Source of the DNA: Streptomyces sp. Tue6028
GTDB lineage: Bacteria; Actinomycetota; Actinomycetes; Streptomycetales; Streptomycetaceae
NCBI RefSeq assembly: GCF_002300165.1
Contig: NZ_MLCE01000029.1
Coordinates: forward strand, 13,180 to 77,179
Reading direction: 5' to 3'
DNA: 64,000 bases
Made by a program: the position numbers and the translations under genes. Below the pieces are notes generated by a model, which made no database searches, was not told where the DNA came from, and saw nothing but the letters and a program-made list of their open reading frames with translations. Shown in pieces: positions 1 through 9,047 of the stretch. Position 1 is the stretch's first letter; every line of letters starts with the position of its first letter.

Positions 1-196
1 GGGGGTTGCGTTGGGATCAGCCCGGGTCCGCGGCGCCCGGCACGGCACCTCGCCGTGTTGTCGGACCACCCGAGTACGCCCAGTACGCGGATGATCCTCC
101 GCCTTGCGATGCACCGCACCGGACGCCGCGGCCCGATCCGACCTGATCCAAATGCCCCCAGGGGCACGCGGGCGGGTCCGGCGCCTGTCAGAGGTC

Positions 197-225
197 TTGA
201 CAACCGAATTGGTCTGGACCAAGTT
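197..225 (+). promoter_or_regulatory. Candidate promoter of the GH18 chitinase gene
   Basis: A perfect TTGACA -35 hexamer (197-202) lies about 70 bases before the chitinase start. The matching -10 around 220-225 is weak (CAAGTT). The spacer is almost filled by the palindrome at 209-222, an arrangement typical of chitinase promoters in Streptomyces. The transcription start is not determined. Confidence 0.5.
209..222. promoter_or_regulatory. Probable DasR-responsive element (dre)
   Basis: TTGGTCTGGACCAA is a near-perfect palindrome with one central mismatch. It closely matches the TGGTCTAGACCA core of DasR sites and of the 12-base repeats in Streptomyces chitinase promoters. It overlaps the spacer and -10 region of the chitinase promoter, where binding would repress. 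DasR, which is released by glucosamine-6-phosphate and related ligands, is encoded elsewhere, so this is inference from motif and position. Confidence 0.65.
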
Positions 226-269
226 GGGCGCGCTCCACCCTCCCATTTCCCCCATGCCCGGAGGCAGTT

Positions 270-2090
270 GTGGATCGCACCGGACGCACCGGACCGTTCT
301 CGCGTCGCAGACTCATCGCCGTGTGCACGGCGACCGCCCTGGCCGTGCCCGGCCTTGCCGCGCTCTCGTCGACCGCCCGTGCGGCCGACGCGGACCTCGC
401 TCGCAACGGCGGGTTCGAGTCGGGCCTGGACGGCTGGACCTGCACGGCGGGCAGCACCGTCACCTCACCCGTCAGGAGCGGCAGTTCGGCGCTGAAGGCG
501 ACCCCGGCCGGCAGCGACTACGCGCAGTGCTCGCAGACCGTGACCGTCAAACCCGACGCGCAGTACACCCTCTCCGGCTACGTCCGGGGCAGTTACGTCT
601 ATCTCGGCGCCACCGGCACCGGCACCACCGACGTCTCCACCTGGACCCAGTCGGCCGCCGACTGGCAGAAGCTGGCCACGACCTTCCGCACCGGCCCCTC
701 CACCACCAAGGTCACGATCTACACGCACGGCTGGTACGGCACCGGCACCTACTACGCCGACGACGTCTCCCTGGTCGGCCCCGGCGTCGACGCGGGGCAG
801 CCGCCCGCCGCGCCCACCGGCCTGACCGTCGGCACCGTCAGCTCCTCGTCCGTCGCCCTGTCCTGGTCCGCGGTGGCCGGCGCGACCGGGTACGCCGTCT
901 ACCGCGACGGAGCCAAGGTCCAGACCGTCACCGGCACCTCGGCCACCGTGAGCGGACTGACGCCGTCCACCGCGTACTCCTTCCAGGTCGCCGCGACGAA
1001 CGACGCCGGCGAGTCCGCGAAGTCCTCGACGGTCACCGCCACCACCTCGGCGGGCTCCGGCGGCGGCTCCTCGGACCTCCCCCCGCACGCCCTCGTCGGC
1101 TACCTGCACGCCAGCTTCGCCAACGGCGCCGGCTACACCCGCATGGCCGATGTGCCCGACAGCTGGGACGTCATCGACCTCGCCTTCGGCGAACCGACCT
1201 CCGTCACCTCCGGAGACATCCGCTTCAACCGCTGCCCGGCCACCGAGTGCCCCACCGTCGAGAGCGACGCCGACTTCAAGGCGGCGATCAAGGCGAAGCA
1301 GGCCGCGGGCAAGAAGGTGCTGATCTCGATCGGCGGTCAGAACGGCCAGGTCCAGCTCACCACCACGGCCGCCCGCGACACCTTCGTCTCCTCGGTCTCG
1401 AAGATCATCGACACCTACGGCCTGGACGGCCTCGACATCGACTTCGAGGGCCACTCGCTCTCCCTCGACGCGAGCGACACCGACTTCAAGCACCCGACCA
1501 CACCGGTGGTCGTCAACCTCATCTCGGCGCTGAAGACCCTGAAGGCCAAGTACGGCTCGAAATTCGTCCTGAGCATGGCCCCCGAGACCTTCTTCGTGCA
1601 GCTCGGCTACCAGTACTACGGCACGGGCAAGTGGGGCGGCCAGGACCCGCGCGCCGGCGCCTACCTCCCGGTCATCCACGCGCTGCGCGACGACCTGACC
1701 CTGCTGCACGTCCAGGACTACAACTCCGGCCCGATCATGGGCCTCGACAACCAGTACCACTCCATGGGCGGCGCGGACTTCCACATCGCCATGACCGACA
1801 TGCTCCTCACCGGCTTCCCGGTCGCGGGCGACGCGAACAACGTCTTCCCGCCGCTGCGCCCCGACCAGATCGCCATCGGCATGCCCGCCTCCACCAACGC
1901 GGGCAACGGCTACGTCGCCCCGGCGGAGGTGACCAAGGCCCTCGACTGCCTCACCAAGAAGACGAACTGCGGCTCGTACGCCACGCACGGCACCTGGCCG
2001 GGGCTGCGCGGCCTGATGACCTGGTCGGTCAACTGGGACCGGTTCGGGAGCTGGGAGTTCTCGACGAACTTCGGCCGCTACTTCGGCTGA
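270..2090 (+). CDS. Secreted GH18 chitinase with carbohydrate-binding and FnIII modules
   Basis: Endo-acting chitinase that cuts beta-1,4-GlcNAc chains outside the cell. The GTG start is chosen because GGAGGCAG sits just upstream and the product opens with a signal peptide (basic stretch with RRR near residue 12, hydrophobic core, cleavage near residue 38 after ARA). Order: a CBM4/CBM16-like carbohydrate-binding module (about 38-170), one fibronectin type III domain (about 180-262), a Gly/Ser linker, then the GH18 barrel. The barrel holds the family motif DGLDIDFE, whose last Glu is the acid/base E393. The 606-residue length fits Streptomyces bacterial-type GH18 enzymes. By gene order I recall this as the S. 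coelicolor ChiB position. A DasR-type operator in the promoter suggests induction by chitin breakdown products. The 3' end overlaps the convergent PAP2 gene by 62 bases. Confidence 0.93.
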   Translation: MDRTGRTGPFSRRRLIAVCTATALAVPGLAALSSTARAADADLARNGGFESGLDGWTCTAGSTVTSPVRSGSSALKATPAGSDYAQCSQTVTVKPDAQYTLSGYVRGSYVYLGATGTGTTDVSTWTQSAADWQKLATTFRTGPSTTKVTIYTHGWYGTGTYYADDVSLVGPGVDAGQPPAAPTGLTVGTVSSSSVALSWSAVAGATGYAVYRDGAKVQTVTGTSATVSGLTPSTAYSFQVAATNDAGESAKSSTVTATTSAGSGGGSSDLPPHALVGYLHASFANGAGYTRMADVPDSWDVIDLAFGEPTSVTSGDIRFNRCPATECPTVESDADFKAAIKAKQAAGKKVLISIGGQNGQVQLTTTAARDTFVSSVSKIIDTYGLDGLDIDFEGHSLSLDASDTDFKHPTTPVVVNLISALKTLKAKYGSKFVLSMAPETFFVQLGYQYYGTGKWGGQDPRAGAYLPVIHALRDDLTLLHVQDYNSGPIMGLDNQYHSMGGADFHIAMTDMLLTGFPVAGDANNVFPPLRPDQIAIGMPASTNAGNGYVAPAEVTKALDCLTKKTNCGSYATHGTWPGLRGLMTWSVNWDRFGSWEFSTNFGRYFG

Positions 2091-2883
2091 GGAACATCCA
2101 CAGTCCCGTCAGCAGCGCCGTGCACAGGCACCAGCTCGCCACCACGTCCAGCGGCCAGTGGTAGCCGCGGCGGACCAGGCCGCAGGCGACCAGGGCGTTG
2201 AGGACGAGACAGGCGGCGACCAGGGCGCGACGGGCGCCCGGGCTGCGCAGACGGGGGAGGAGGAGCAGCGTGGCGGTGCCGTAGGCGATGGCGGCCGTGG
2301 CCGTGTGGCCGGAGGGGAAGAAGCCCGTGCCGGGACCCATGACCGGGGGGCCCGGACGGGCGACGAGCTCCTTCAGCGGGACGATCAGTGCCGGTACGGC
2401 CGCCATCAGCACCGCCGCGGCGGTGGGTGCGAGCCACCAGCGGGCCGCGCCGGCACGGCGGGCGTGGACGGCCACACCGACGAGGACGACGGCCAGGACC
2501 GGGACGGCGACGGCGATGTTGCCGAGGTCGGCGAGGATCTCGGCGGTGCGGTCCGGGCGGACCAGCCGGCCGCTGAGGCGCTCGTCCGCCCGGGCGAGCG
2601 CGCCATGGGCGGCCACCTGCCAGGTGATCAGCGCGAAGAGGAGAGCCGGAAGGCCGAGGAGGAAGGTCGGCCGCCCCGGAACAGGGGGGGTGGTTCCGGG
2701 GCGGCCGTCCTGATCGGATTGCCGCGCGCCCCGGGGGGTTTGGGGCGGGCGACTGTCCGATCGGTGAGGAGATCCGGAGCCGGAAGCCCCGGGTGTGTGC
2801 GCGAGGGCACGACCAGGCGGAAGCTGGGGAGGCCCCGACCCGGTGTCACCCACAGTCCCCTGTGGGCGGGGTGTATCTCTCAT
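2029..2883 (-). CDS. PAP2-superfamily membrane phosphatase
   Basis: Integral membrane lipid phosphatase of the PAP2 family, acting on a phosphatidate- or prenyl-diphosphate-type substrate that the sequence does not reveal. The signature is present in order: KELVARP (motif 1), FPSGHTATA (motif 2, catalytic His) and RRGYHWPLDV (motif 3, nucleophile His and Asp). Several hydrophobic helices follow a Pro/Arg-rich cytoplasmic N-terminal region of about 75 residues. The start is uncertain. The ATG at 2883 has no clear Shine-Dalgarno sequence, but a TAGGTT hexamer ends eight bases before it, which would suit leaderless translation. A later start near the first helix is also possible. The gene converges on the chitinase gene and its last 62 bases overlap it. 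Confidence 0.85.
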   Translation of the reverse strand: MRDTPRPQGTVGDTGSGPPQLPPGRALAHTPGASGSGSPHRSDSRPPQTPRGARQSDQDGRPGTTPPVPGRPTFLLGLPALLFALITWQVAAHGALARADERLSGRLVRPDRTAEILADLGNIAVAVPVLAVVLVGVAVHARRAGAARWWLAPTAAAVLMAAVPALIVPLKELVARPGPPVMGPGTGFFPSGHTATAAIAYGTATLLLLPRLRSPGARRALVAACLVLNALVACGLVRRGYHWPLDVVASWCLCTALLTGLWMFLSRSSGRSSSRTPSSRTGPS

Positions 2884-3053
2884 CTGGGTAGAACCTACGA
2901 CAGGGGGTGCGGCTCCGACAGACGGAATCGCGTCCCGTCATGCACCTCGCACACGTTCTTCACACGCCCTCACGCCGAGTGCCCCGGCACCGGCACCGAC
3001 CGGAACCCGGCGGGGCCGGTGGACCGTGTTCCGGTGCCCGGGCGGGTGGGGCG

Positions 3054-4388
3054 TCAGATGCGGGCGAAGGCCTGCTCGATGATGTCGAGGCCCTCGTTCA
3101 GGAGGTCCTCGCCGATGACCAGCGGGGGCAGGAAGCGGAGGACGTTGCCATAGGTGCCACAGGTCAGGACCAGCAGGCCCTCCTGGTGGCAGGCCTTGGC
3201 CAGCGCGGCGGTCGCCTCGGGGTTCGGCTCCTTGGTCGCCGGGTCCTTGACCAGCTCGATGGCGATCATGGCGCCACGGCCACGGATGTCGCCGATGATG
3301 TCGAACTTCTCCTGCATGGCGGACAGGCGCGACTTCATCGTCGCCTCGATCGCCTTCGCCTTGGCGTTGAGGTCGAGCTCCTTCATCGTCTCGATCGCGC
3401 CGAGCGCACCCGCGCAGGCCACCGGGTTGCCGCCGTAGGTGCCGCCGAGGCCACCCGAGTGCGCGGCGTCCATGATCTCGGCGCGGCCGGTGACGGCGGC
3501 GAGCGGCAGGCCGCCCGCGATGCCCTTGGCGGTGGTGATCAGGTCCGGGACGATGCCCTCGTCCTCGCAGGCGAACCACTGGCCGGTGCGGCAGAAGCCG
3601 GACTGGATCTCGTCCGCGACGAAGACGATGCCGTTGTCCTTGGCGAACTTGCTGATGGCCGGGAGGAAGCCCTTGGCGGGCTCGATGAAGCCGCCCTCGC
3701 CGAGGACCGGCTCGATGATGATCGCGGCGACGTTCTCGGCCCCGATCTGCTTGGTGATCATGTCGATGGCCTGGGCGGACGCCTCGGCGCCGGCGTTCTC
3801 CGGGCCGGTCAGCCAGCGGTAGCCGTACGCCACCGGAACGCGGTAGACCTCGGGCGCGAAGGGACCGAAGCCGTGCTTGTACGGCATGTTCTTCGCGGTC
3901 AGCGCCATCGTGAGGTTGGTGCGGCCGTGGTAGCCGTGGTCGAAGACGACGACGGCCTGGCGCTTGGTGTACGCGCGGGCGATCTTGACGGCGTTCTCGA
4001 CGGCCTCGGCGCCGGAGTTGAACAGGGCGCTCTTCTTCGCGTGGTCACCGGGGGTCAGCTCGGCCAGCGCCTCGGCGACGGCCACATAACCCTCGTACGG
4101 CGTGACCATGAAACAGGTGTGGGTGAAGTCCTGGAGCTGGGCGGAAGCCCGGCGTACGACGGCCTCCGCGCTGGCGCCGACGCTGGTCACGGCGATGCCG
4201 GAGCCGAAGTCGATCAGCCGGTTGCCGTCGACGTCCTCGATGATGCCGCCGCCCGCGCGCGTGGTGAACACGGGGAGCACGGAGCCCACACCGGCCGCGA
4301 CCGCGGCGGTACGGCGGGCCTGAAGCTCCTGCGACTTCGGGCCGGGGATGGCGGTGACGACGCGGCGCTCCTGCGGAAGTGCGGTCAT
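3054..4388 (-). CDS. gabT: 4-aminobutyrate--2-oxoglutarate aminotransferase
   Basis: Class III PLP-dependent aminotransferase that transfers the amino group of GABA to 2-oxoglutarate, giving succinate semialdehyde and glutamate in the cytoplasm. The 444-residue form starting MTALPQERRVV is chosen because GGGAG lies eight bases upstream. A longer in-frame extension to 4484 has no such site and no family similarity. The class III signature FVADEIQSGFCRTG and the PLP-lysine motif TTAKGIAGGLPL (K288) are intact. It diverges from a membrane ATPase gene. Two genes beyond that lies a PucR regulator, followed by a succinate-semialdehyde-dehydrogenase-like gene for the next step. Regulation by that PucR protein is inferred from linkage. 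Confidence 0.93.
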   Translation of the reverse strand: MTALPQERRVVTAIPGPKSQELQARRTAAVAAGVGSVLPVFTTRAGGGIIEDVDGNRLIDFGSGIAVTSVGASAEAVVRRASAQLQDFTHTCFMVTPYEGYVAVAEALAELTPGDHAKKSALFNSGAEAVENAVKIARAYTKRQAVVVFDHGYHGRTNLTMALTAKNMPYKHGFGPFAPEVYRVPVAYGYRWLTGPENAGAEASAQAIDMITKQIGAENVAAIIIEPVLGEGGFIEPAKGFLPAISKFAKDNGIVFVADEIQSGFCRTGQWFACEDEGIVPDLITTAKGIAGGLPLAAVTGRAEIMDAAHSGGLGGTYGGNPVACAGALGAIETMKELDLNAKAKAIEATMKSRLSAMQEKFDIIGDIRGRGAMIAIELVKDPATKEPNPEATAALAKACHQEGLLVLTCGTYGNVLRFLPPLVIGEDLLNEGLDIIEQAFARI

Positions 4389-4567
4389 GAGGGGCTCCCT
4401 GATGATCTTGCGTGGGGGTGTTTCGGACGCTTGCCTTCTTTTCTCGCAGGCTAGGACGGTAGGTGAGGACTGGGCATGCTCCATGTGGGCGTTGTCCGGG
4501 AGGACGCTTGTCCGCGGTGGACATAGCGGAGCAACCGTGCATCCCCGCGAGCCCGGCCGCGTATGCG

Positions 4568-4596
4568 GTGAACTCCCCTTGCGGGGGCGTTAGATT
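4568..4596 (+). promoter_or_regulatory. Candidate promoter for the membrane ATPase gene
   Basis: GTGAAC (4568-4573) and TAGATT (4591-4596) are separated by exactly 17 bases and end 45 bases before the ATG at 4642. The -10 fits the TANNNT pattern of vegetative Streptomyces promoters. The rest of the 253-base divergent gap toward gabT shows no clear operator. Confidence 0.4.
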
Positions 4597-4641
4597 GACT
4601 CGCGGACGGTGGACGGAACGGCTGGTCAGGGGGCAAGGGCG

Positions 4642-6768
4642 ATGAACAGCGACGGGACGCAGGACGCGCGGGGCACGCATGCCGATTCCGTGCCGCGTCC
4701 GGCACGGCCGCCCGAGGTGCCCGCGATGCCGCCCCGGCCCGCCCGGGCACCCGGCATGCCGCCACCGCCGGACGGATCCGCCTTCCTGACCTGGCTGCGG
4801 GCGCCGCGCCCGGAGGCCGCACCGGGAGTGTGGCGCTTCGGACACCGTCCGCGGCCGGAGCAGGAGCCCGAGCAGATCCCGGCCCGTCAGCTGCTGAGCG
4901 GCGCCGTGATCGCCTTCCTGGTCGGATGGCTGGTCTGGTCGCTGCTGTGGAACGGCTACCTGGGCGGCTGGTGGGTCCTGCCGCTGGAACTGTTCACCCC
5001 CGACTCCTGGCGGCACAGCGACGACCGCGTCGGCAACGCCTTCCTCTGGTACGGCTACTACACGCTGATCGCCCTCGTCATCATGATCGCCGTGGGTCGG
5101 CTGGGCCGATGGGGTGAGGTGTGGCGGCGCTACGGACTGCCGGCCTGGCAGCGCGCCGCACCCGTGAGCGAGCGCCCGCCGGCCCCCGAGGAGGACCCCG
5201 CCCAGTGGAACCAACTGCGCGCGGCCGGGGCCGGCGAGGCTGCCGACCGGCTCGCCACCGAGGCCGGCGCCGGGCTGATGCGCGACGTCGACCACGCCCG
5301 GATCGCCCGGGCCTGGCAGGGCGTACGCAGCGGACGGCACAGCCTCGCCACCTTCACCGGCGCGGTCCTCAAGGACGGCGCCGCCGCCTGCCTGCACCCT
5401 TCCGGGGAGCGTGACCTGCCCGGACGGCTCGCCCGGCACGACCTCGTCACCGGACAGGTGCGGCTCGGCACGACCGCCGACGATCCGCGCAACCCGTACG
5501 CCTACCGGGGCACCGGACTCGGCCTCGGCCCCGAGCTGCTCGGCACCTCGCTGCTCGCCGTCGGGCCCGCCGGATCCGGCAAGACCGGTGACGTCGTCTG
5601 GCCGCTCGCCGAGTCGCTGTGCCTGCACGCGCTCGCCGGGCGGGCGGCGGTCGTCGTCGTCGGTGCCGCGGGCGCCGGGCTCGGACCCGCCGACGCCTAC
5701 GACGTCGTCGTACGGATCGGGAAACCCGAGTCCGTGTACGACCTCGACCTGTACGGCGGCACCACCGACCCCGACGAGGCCGCCGCCGTCCTCGCCGAGG
5801 CGCTCGTCGGCGACCTCGCCGACCCGCACCCCGGGAGCGACGGCCGCCGGTCGACCACCGTGCTCGCCCAGCTGCTCGGGCCCTTCCAGGCCGTCCACGG
5901 CCGCTTCCCGTCCGTGCCGGAACTGCGTCAGCTCCTCGACGGCACCCCCGGCCCCCTCGCCGCCCTGCGCAAGGGGCTCCAGGACAGCGGGCAGGAGTCC
6001 CTGCTGCGGGAGCTGGACGCACGGGAGCGTCAGCTCGGACACCCCGGCGACGTGGGGGTCGTCCTCGCGGACCGGGTCGCCCTGCTCGACCGGCCCGCCT
6101 TCGCCGGGTTCTTCGACACCTCCGGGCAGTCGCGGCCCTTCTCGCTGCGCGCTCTCGACCACCCCGTACGGGTGCGGATCGACCTGCCCGCGCGCGGCCA
6201 CGCCGACGCCTCGCGGATCCTCGCGCGGCTGGTGCTCGCCCAGTTCACGGCGAGCGTGGCGATCCGGGAGGACCGGTCGCTGTTCGCCTGTCTGGTGCTC
6301 GACGACGCCACCGGCGTCGTGACCCCGGAAGCCGTACGAGGCGTCCAGCGGCTGCGGTCCGGCAACGCCGGGGCCGTCCTGACGCTCCGCACCCTCGACG
6401 ATGTCGCCCGGCCGCTGCGCGGCCCCCTGCTCGGCGCCATCGGCTGCCGTATGGCGCTGTCGGGGCTCACCCCCTGGGACGGGCAGGACTTCGCCGAGGT
6501 CTGGGGCAAGGAGTGGATCGAGGCCCGCGACGTCACCGACCGCCAGATCATCGCCGAGACCCCGGCGGGCAAGGCCCTGCACATGGTGCGCAGGGTGATC
6601 ACGGGGCACGCGCCCACCGCCCGCGCCGTCACCGTGCGCCAGGTCGAGCGGGAGCGCTGGTCCGCGTCCGAACTGGCCCACGCGGTGCCAGCGGGGCACG
6701 CGGTGCTGTCGCTGACCAATGTGAAGGGGGAGCACGCGCCGCCCCTCCTGGTGGATCTACGCGGCTGA
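4642..6768 (+). CDS. Membrane-anchored P-loop ATPase, function unknown
   Basis: I recognise the architecture, not the function. The ATG at 4642 is preferred over a GTG at 4609 because AGGGGG lies eight bases before it; this gives 708 residues. A Pro/Ala-rich cytoplasmic tail (1-80) is followed by two membrane helices (about 84-104 and 133-152). A large soluble ATPase domain then carries Walker A GPAGSGKT (308-315, K314) and a Walker B-like strand LVLDD (D554, D555). Two N-terminal helices plus a P-loop domain resemble VirD4/TraG/FtsK-type coupling ATPases, but there are no relaxase or secretion genes nearby. A text such as VRGVQRLRSGNAGAV suggests a RecA-like or helicase-like core. It sits between gabT and the PucR gene, probably a conserved Streptomyces neighbourhood rather than a GABA function. 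Confidence 0.8.
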   Translation: MNSDGTQDARGTHADSVPRPARPPEVPAMPPRPARAPGMPPPPDGSAFLTWLRAPRPEAAPGVWRFGHRPRPEQEPEQIPARQLLSGAVIAFLVGWLVWSLLWNGYLGGWWVLPLELFTPDSWRHSDDRVGNAFLWYGYYTLIALVIMIAVGRLGRWGEVWRRYGLPAWQRAAPVSERPPAPEEDPAQWNQLRAAGAGEAADRLATEAGAGLMRDVDHARIARAWQGVRSGRHSLATFTGAVLKDGAAACLHPSGERDLPGRLARHDLVTGQVRLGTTADDPRNPYAYRGTGLGLGPELLGTSLLAVGPAGSGKTGDVVWPLAESLCLHALAGRAAVVVVGAAGAGLGPADAYDVVVRIGKPESVYDLDLYGGTTDPDEAAAVLAEALVGDLADPHPGSDGRRSTTVLAQLLGPFQAVHGRFPSVPELRQLLDGTPGPLAALRKGLQDSGQESLLRELDARERQLGHPGDVGVVLADRVALLDRPAFAGFFDTSGQSRPFSLRALDHPVRVRIDLPARGHADASRILARLVLAQFTASVAIREDRSLFACLVLDDATGVVTPEAVRGVQRLRSGNAGAVLTLRTLDDVARPLRGPLLGAIGCRMALSGLTPWDGQDFAEVWGKEWIEARDVTDRQIIAETPAGKALHMVRRVITGHAPTARAVTVRQVERERWSASELAHAVPAGHAVLSLTNVKGEHAPPLLVDLRG

Positions 6769-6883
6769 GCAGGACGAAGGGGCATCGGGTCACACGGCGA
6801 CCGTACGGTGAGGCAGAATCGACACAGGTCGTTCATACGCCGCGGCCAAAAGATCACAGAGATCACACAGACCTGAAGGCCCC

Positions 6884-8542
6884 ATGCCCCCCACGCTCGC
6901 CTCGCTCGTCCACCATTCCGCGCTCAAGCTGACCGTGCGCGCGGGCGAGGACCGCCTGGACGTGCCCGTCCGCTGGGCGCACGTCAGCGAGCTCGCCGAC
7001 CCCGTGCCGTACATGGAGGGCGGGGAGCTGCTCCTGATCACCGCGCTCAAGCTGGACGCGGAGGACCCGGAGGCCATGCGGCGCTATGTGAAGCGTCTGG
7101 TGGGGGCGGGGGTCGTCGGACTCGGCTTCGCCGTCGGCGTCAACTACGAGGAGATCCCGAAGGCACTCGTCGACGCCGCCGAGGAGGAGGGGCTGCCGCT
7201 CCTCGAAGTGCCCCGGCGCACGCCCTTCCTCGCCATCAGCAAGGCCGTCTCCGCCGCGATCGCCGCCGACCAGTACCGGGCCGTCACCGCCGGGTTCGCG
7301 GCGCAGCGCGAGCTCACCAAGCAGGCCTTGAACGACGGACCCGAGGGGCTCCTCGCCGCGCTCGCCGGACAGGTCGACGGATGGGCGGCGCTCTACGACG
7401 CCTCCGGAGCCGTCGTCGCCACCGCACCCGAATGGGCGGGCCGCCGGGCCGCACGGCTCACCCCGGACGTGGAGCGGCTGCGGGAGCGGCCCGCACCCGC
7501 CAGCTCCGTCGTCGGCGGCGACGACCGGGTCGAGCTCCACTCCCTCGGCACCGGGCGTCGGCCGCGCGCCGCGCTCGCCGTGGGCACCGCGGCCGCCCTC
7601 GGCACGGCGGAGCGCTACGCCGTGCACTCGGCGATCGCCCTGCTCACGCTGACCACGGAGCGGTCGCGGTCGCTGCACGCGGCCGAACAGCGGATCGGCG
7701 CCTCCGTGCTGCGCATGCTGCTCGCCGGGGAGCCCGACCACGCCCGCACCGTCGCCGGGGACCTGTACGGGGAGCTGCTGGACGCCCCGTTCCGGCTGAT
7801 CCTCGCCGAATCGGCGTCCGCGTCGGCCGCGCGGGCGCACGCCGACGGACACGCGCGCGTGAGCGCGGCGGCGCCCGCGCAGACCGCCGTCACCGTGCCC
7901 GACACCAACGGCGACCCGCTCGACGGGCTCGCCGAAGTCGTCGAGTCCGCCGCCGCGCGCTCCGGGGAGTCCGTGCTCGTCGTGCCCGACGGCGAGCGGC
8001 TCGTCGTGCTCGCCGTGGACGGGGGCGCGGCGGTCGCCGCGTGCGGGGATTACGCCGCGGCGCTGGAGGCCTCGCGCGCCGCCGTGCGGGAACAGCCCGC
8101 CGTGGACGAGGACGAACTGGTGGTCGGGCTGTCGGCGCCCGCCGGCCCGATCGCCGCGGCGGCCGCCTACAAGCAGGCCGAGCAGGCACTGTCGGTGGCG
8201 CGGCGACGCGGCCGGTTCCTCGTCGAGCACGAGGAGCTGGCGGCCGGCTCGGTCCTGCCGCTGCTCGCGGACGACGCGGTGCGGGCCTTCGCGGACGGCC
8301 TGCTGCGCGCGCTGCACGAGCACGACGCGACCGGCCGGGGCGACCTGGTGGCCTCACTCCGGGCCTGGCTGTCCCGTCACGGCCAGTGGGACGCCGCGGC
8401 CGCCGACCTCGGAGTGCACCGGCACACCCTCCGCTACCGCATGCGCCGCGTCGAGGAGATCCTCGGCCGCTCCCTGGACGACCCCGACGTACGCATGGAA
8501 CTCTGGCTGGCCCTGAAGGCGACGTCGGCAGCAGGGGAGTAG
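6884..8542 (+). CDS. PucR-family transcriptional regulator
   Basis: Cytoplasmic DNA-binding regulator of the PucR/CdaR type, 552 residues. The N-terminal PucR domain (about 5-125) contains the typical stretches WAHVSELADPVPYMEGGELLL and GFAVGV. A GAF/GGDEF-like middle region follows. The C-terminal HTH_30 domain is clear (AAADLGVHRHTLRYRMRRVE, then LGRSLDDPDVRMELWLALK). Family members usually act as metabolite-responsive activators of nitrogen or amine catabolism. Its position between gabT and the aldehyde dehydrogenase that would complete the GABA shunt makes control of that pathway the natural hypothesis. The ATG at 6884 has only a weak AAGG upstream. No operator could be assigned. Confidence 0.9.
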   Translation: MPPTLASLVHHSALKLTVRAGEDRLDVPVRWAHVSELADPVPYMEGGELLLITALKLDAEDPEAMRRYVKRLVGAGVVGLGFAVGVNYEEIPKALVDAAEEEGLPLLEVPRRTPFLAISKAVSAAIAADQYRAVTAGFAAQRELTKQALNDGPEGLLAALAGQVDGWAALYDASGAVVATAPEWAGRRAARLTPDVERLRERPAPASSVVGGDDRVELHSLGTGRRPRAALAVGTAAALGTAERYAVHSAIALLTLTTERSRSLHAAEQRIGASVLRMLLAGEPDHARTVAGDLYGELLDAPFRLILAESASASAARAHADGHARVSAAAPAQTAVTVPDTNGDPLDGLAEVVESAAARSGESVLVVPDGERLVVLAVDGGAAVAACGDYAAALEASRAAVREQPAVDEDELVVGLSAPAGPIAAAAAYKQAEQALSVARRRGRFLVEHEELAAGSVLPLLADDAVRAFADGLLRALHEHDATGRGDLVASLRAWLSRHGQWDAAAADLGVHRHTLRYRMRRVEEILGRSLDDPDVRMELWLALKATSAAGE

Positions 8543-8622
8543 CCCTCCCCGACCCACCGACGAGCGTGTCGCTCCGGCCCGCCCGGCGGAGGCGAGGCTG
8601 TGGCCCGGCGGCAGGGAGGCAT

Positions 8623-8846
8623 TAGCCCGTCCGGCGTTTGAGGACGAGGCCGTGCAGGTCGATTCGGGGTTTGGGGGCTGTGCTGGGCGTGTGCTGCGGG
8701 AGGTGAGTTCTGGTCGGCCTGGTGGTCGGGTCGCTCTGGCTGGTCTGGGGGCGGAGAGGCGGTAGCCCGTCCGGCGTTTGAGGACGAGGCCTTCCAGGCC
8801 GATCCGGGGTCTGGGGGCTGCGCCGGGCACGTACTGCCGGAGGTGT
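8623..8846. repeat. Two copies of an intergenic Streptomyces repeat, 140 bases apart
   Basis: TAGCCCGTCCGGCGTTTGAG occurs at 8623 and again at 8763, followed in both by GACGAGGC and about 55 further bases that still align (roughly 84 bases per copy). The offset is exactly 140. The core is one I know as a frequent interspersed element after Streptomyces genes. It lies within the 505-base gap 8543-9047, which otherwise shows no gene. A reading frame crossing the second copy (8778 onward) is only an upstream extension of the aldehyde dehydrogenase frame. Confidence 0.8.
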
Positions 8847-9047
8847 GCTCCAGGCCGATCAGGAGGCCCCGGGGCGGAGCCCCTGGGGAACAGGCACACG
8901 CCACCCACCGTGCCAAAGCGGAGCATCCCACCCGCTGACTGCTACGACTCGGACAAGCGACCGTCCCGCGCCCCGGCCCTACCGTGGATCGTGAAAGCGC
9001 AGGACCATCCAGCGACACCCCCAACACGGAAGGGCCGGGACTCGACA

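Noticed and set aside
104..2164. A 686-residue open frame and other long frames overlapping the chitinase gene
   Set aside because: They are GC-driven shadow frames made of Arg/His/Pro-rich sequence with no family pattern. The GH18 frame explains the region.
4045..6735. An 896-residue minus-strand frame opposite the membrane ATPase
   Set aside because: Composition is low-complexity and it runs antisense through two recognised genes; the plus-strand frame carries the Walker motifs.
8873..8895. A possible small gene in the repeat-containing gap before the aldehyde dehydrogenase
   Set aside because: No ribosome site or codon pattern. The GGGGCGGAGCCCCTGGGG-type sequence is better read as repeat or hairpin DNA.
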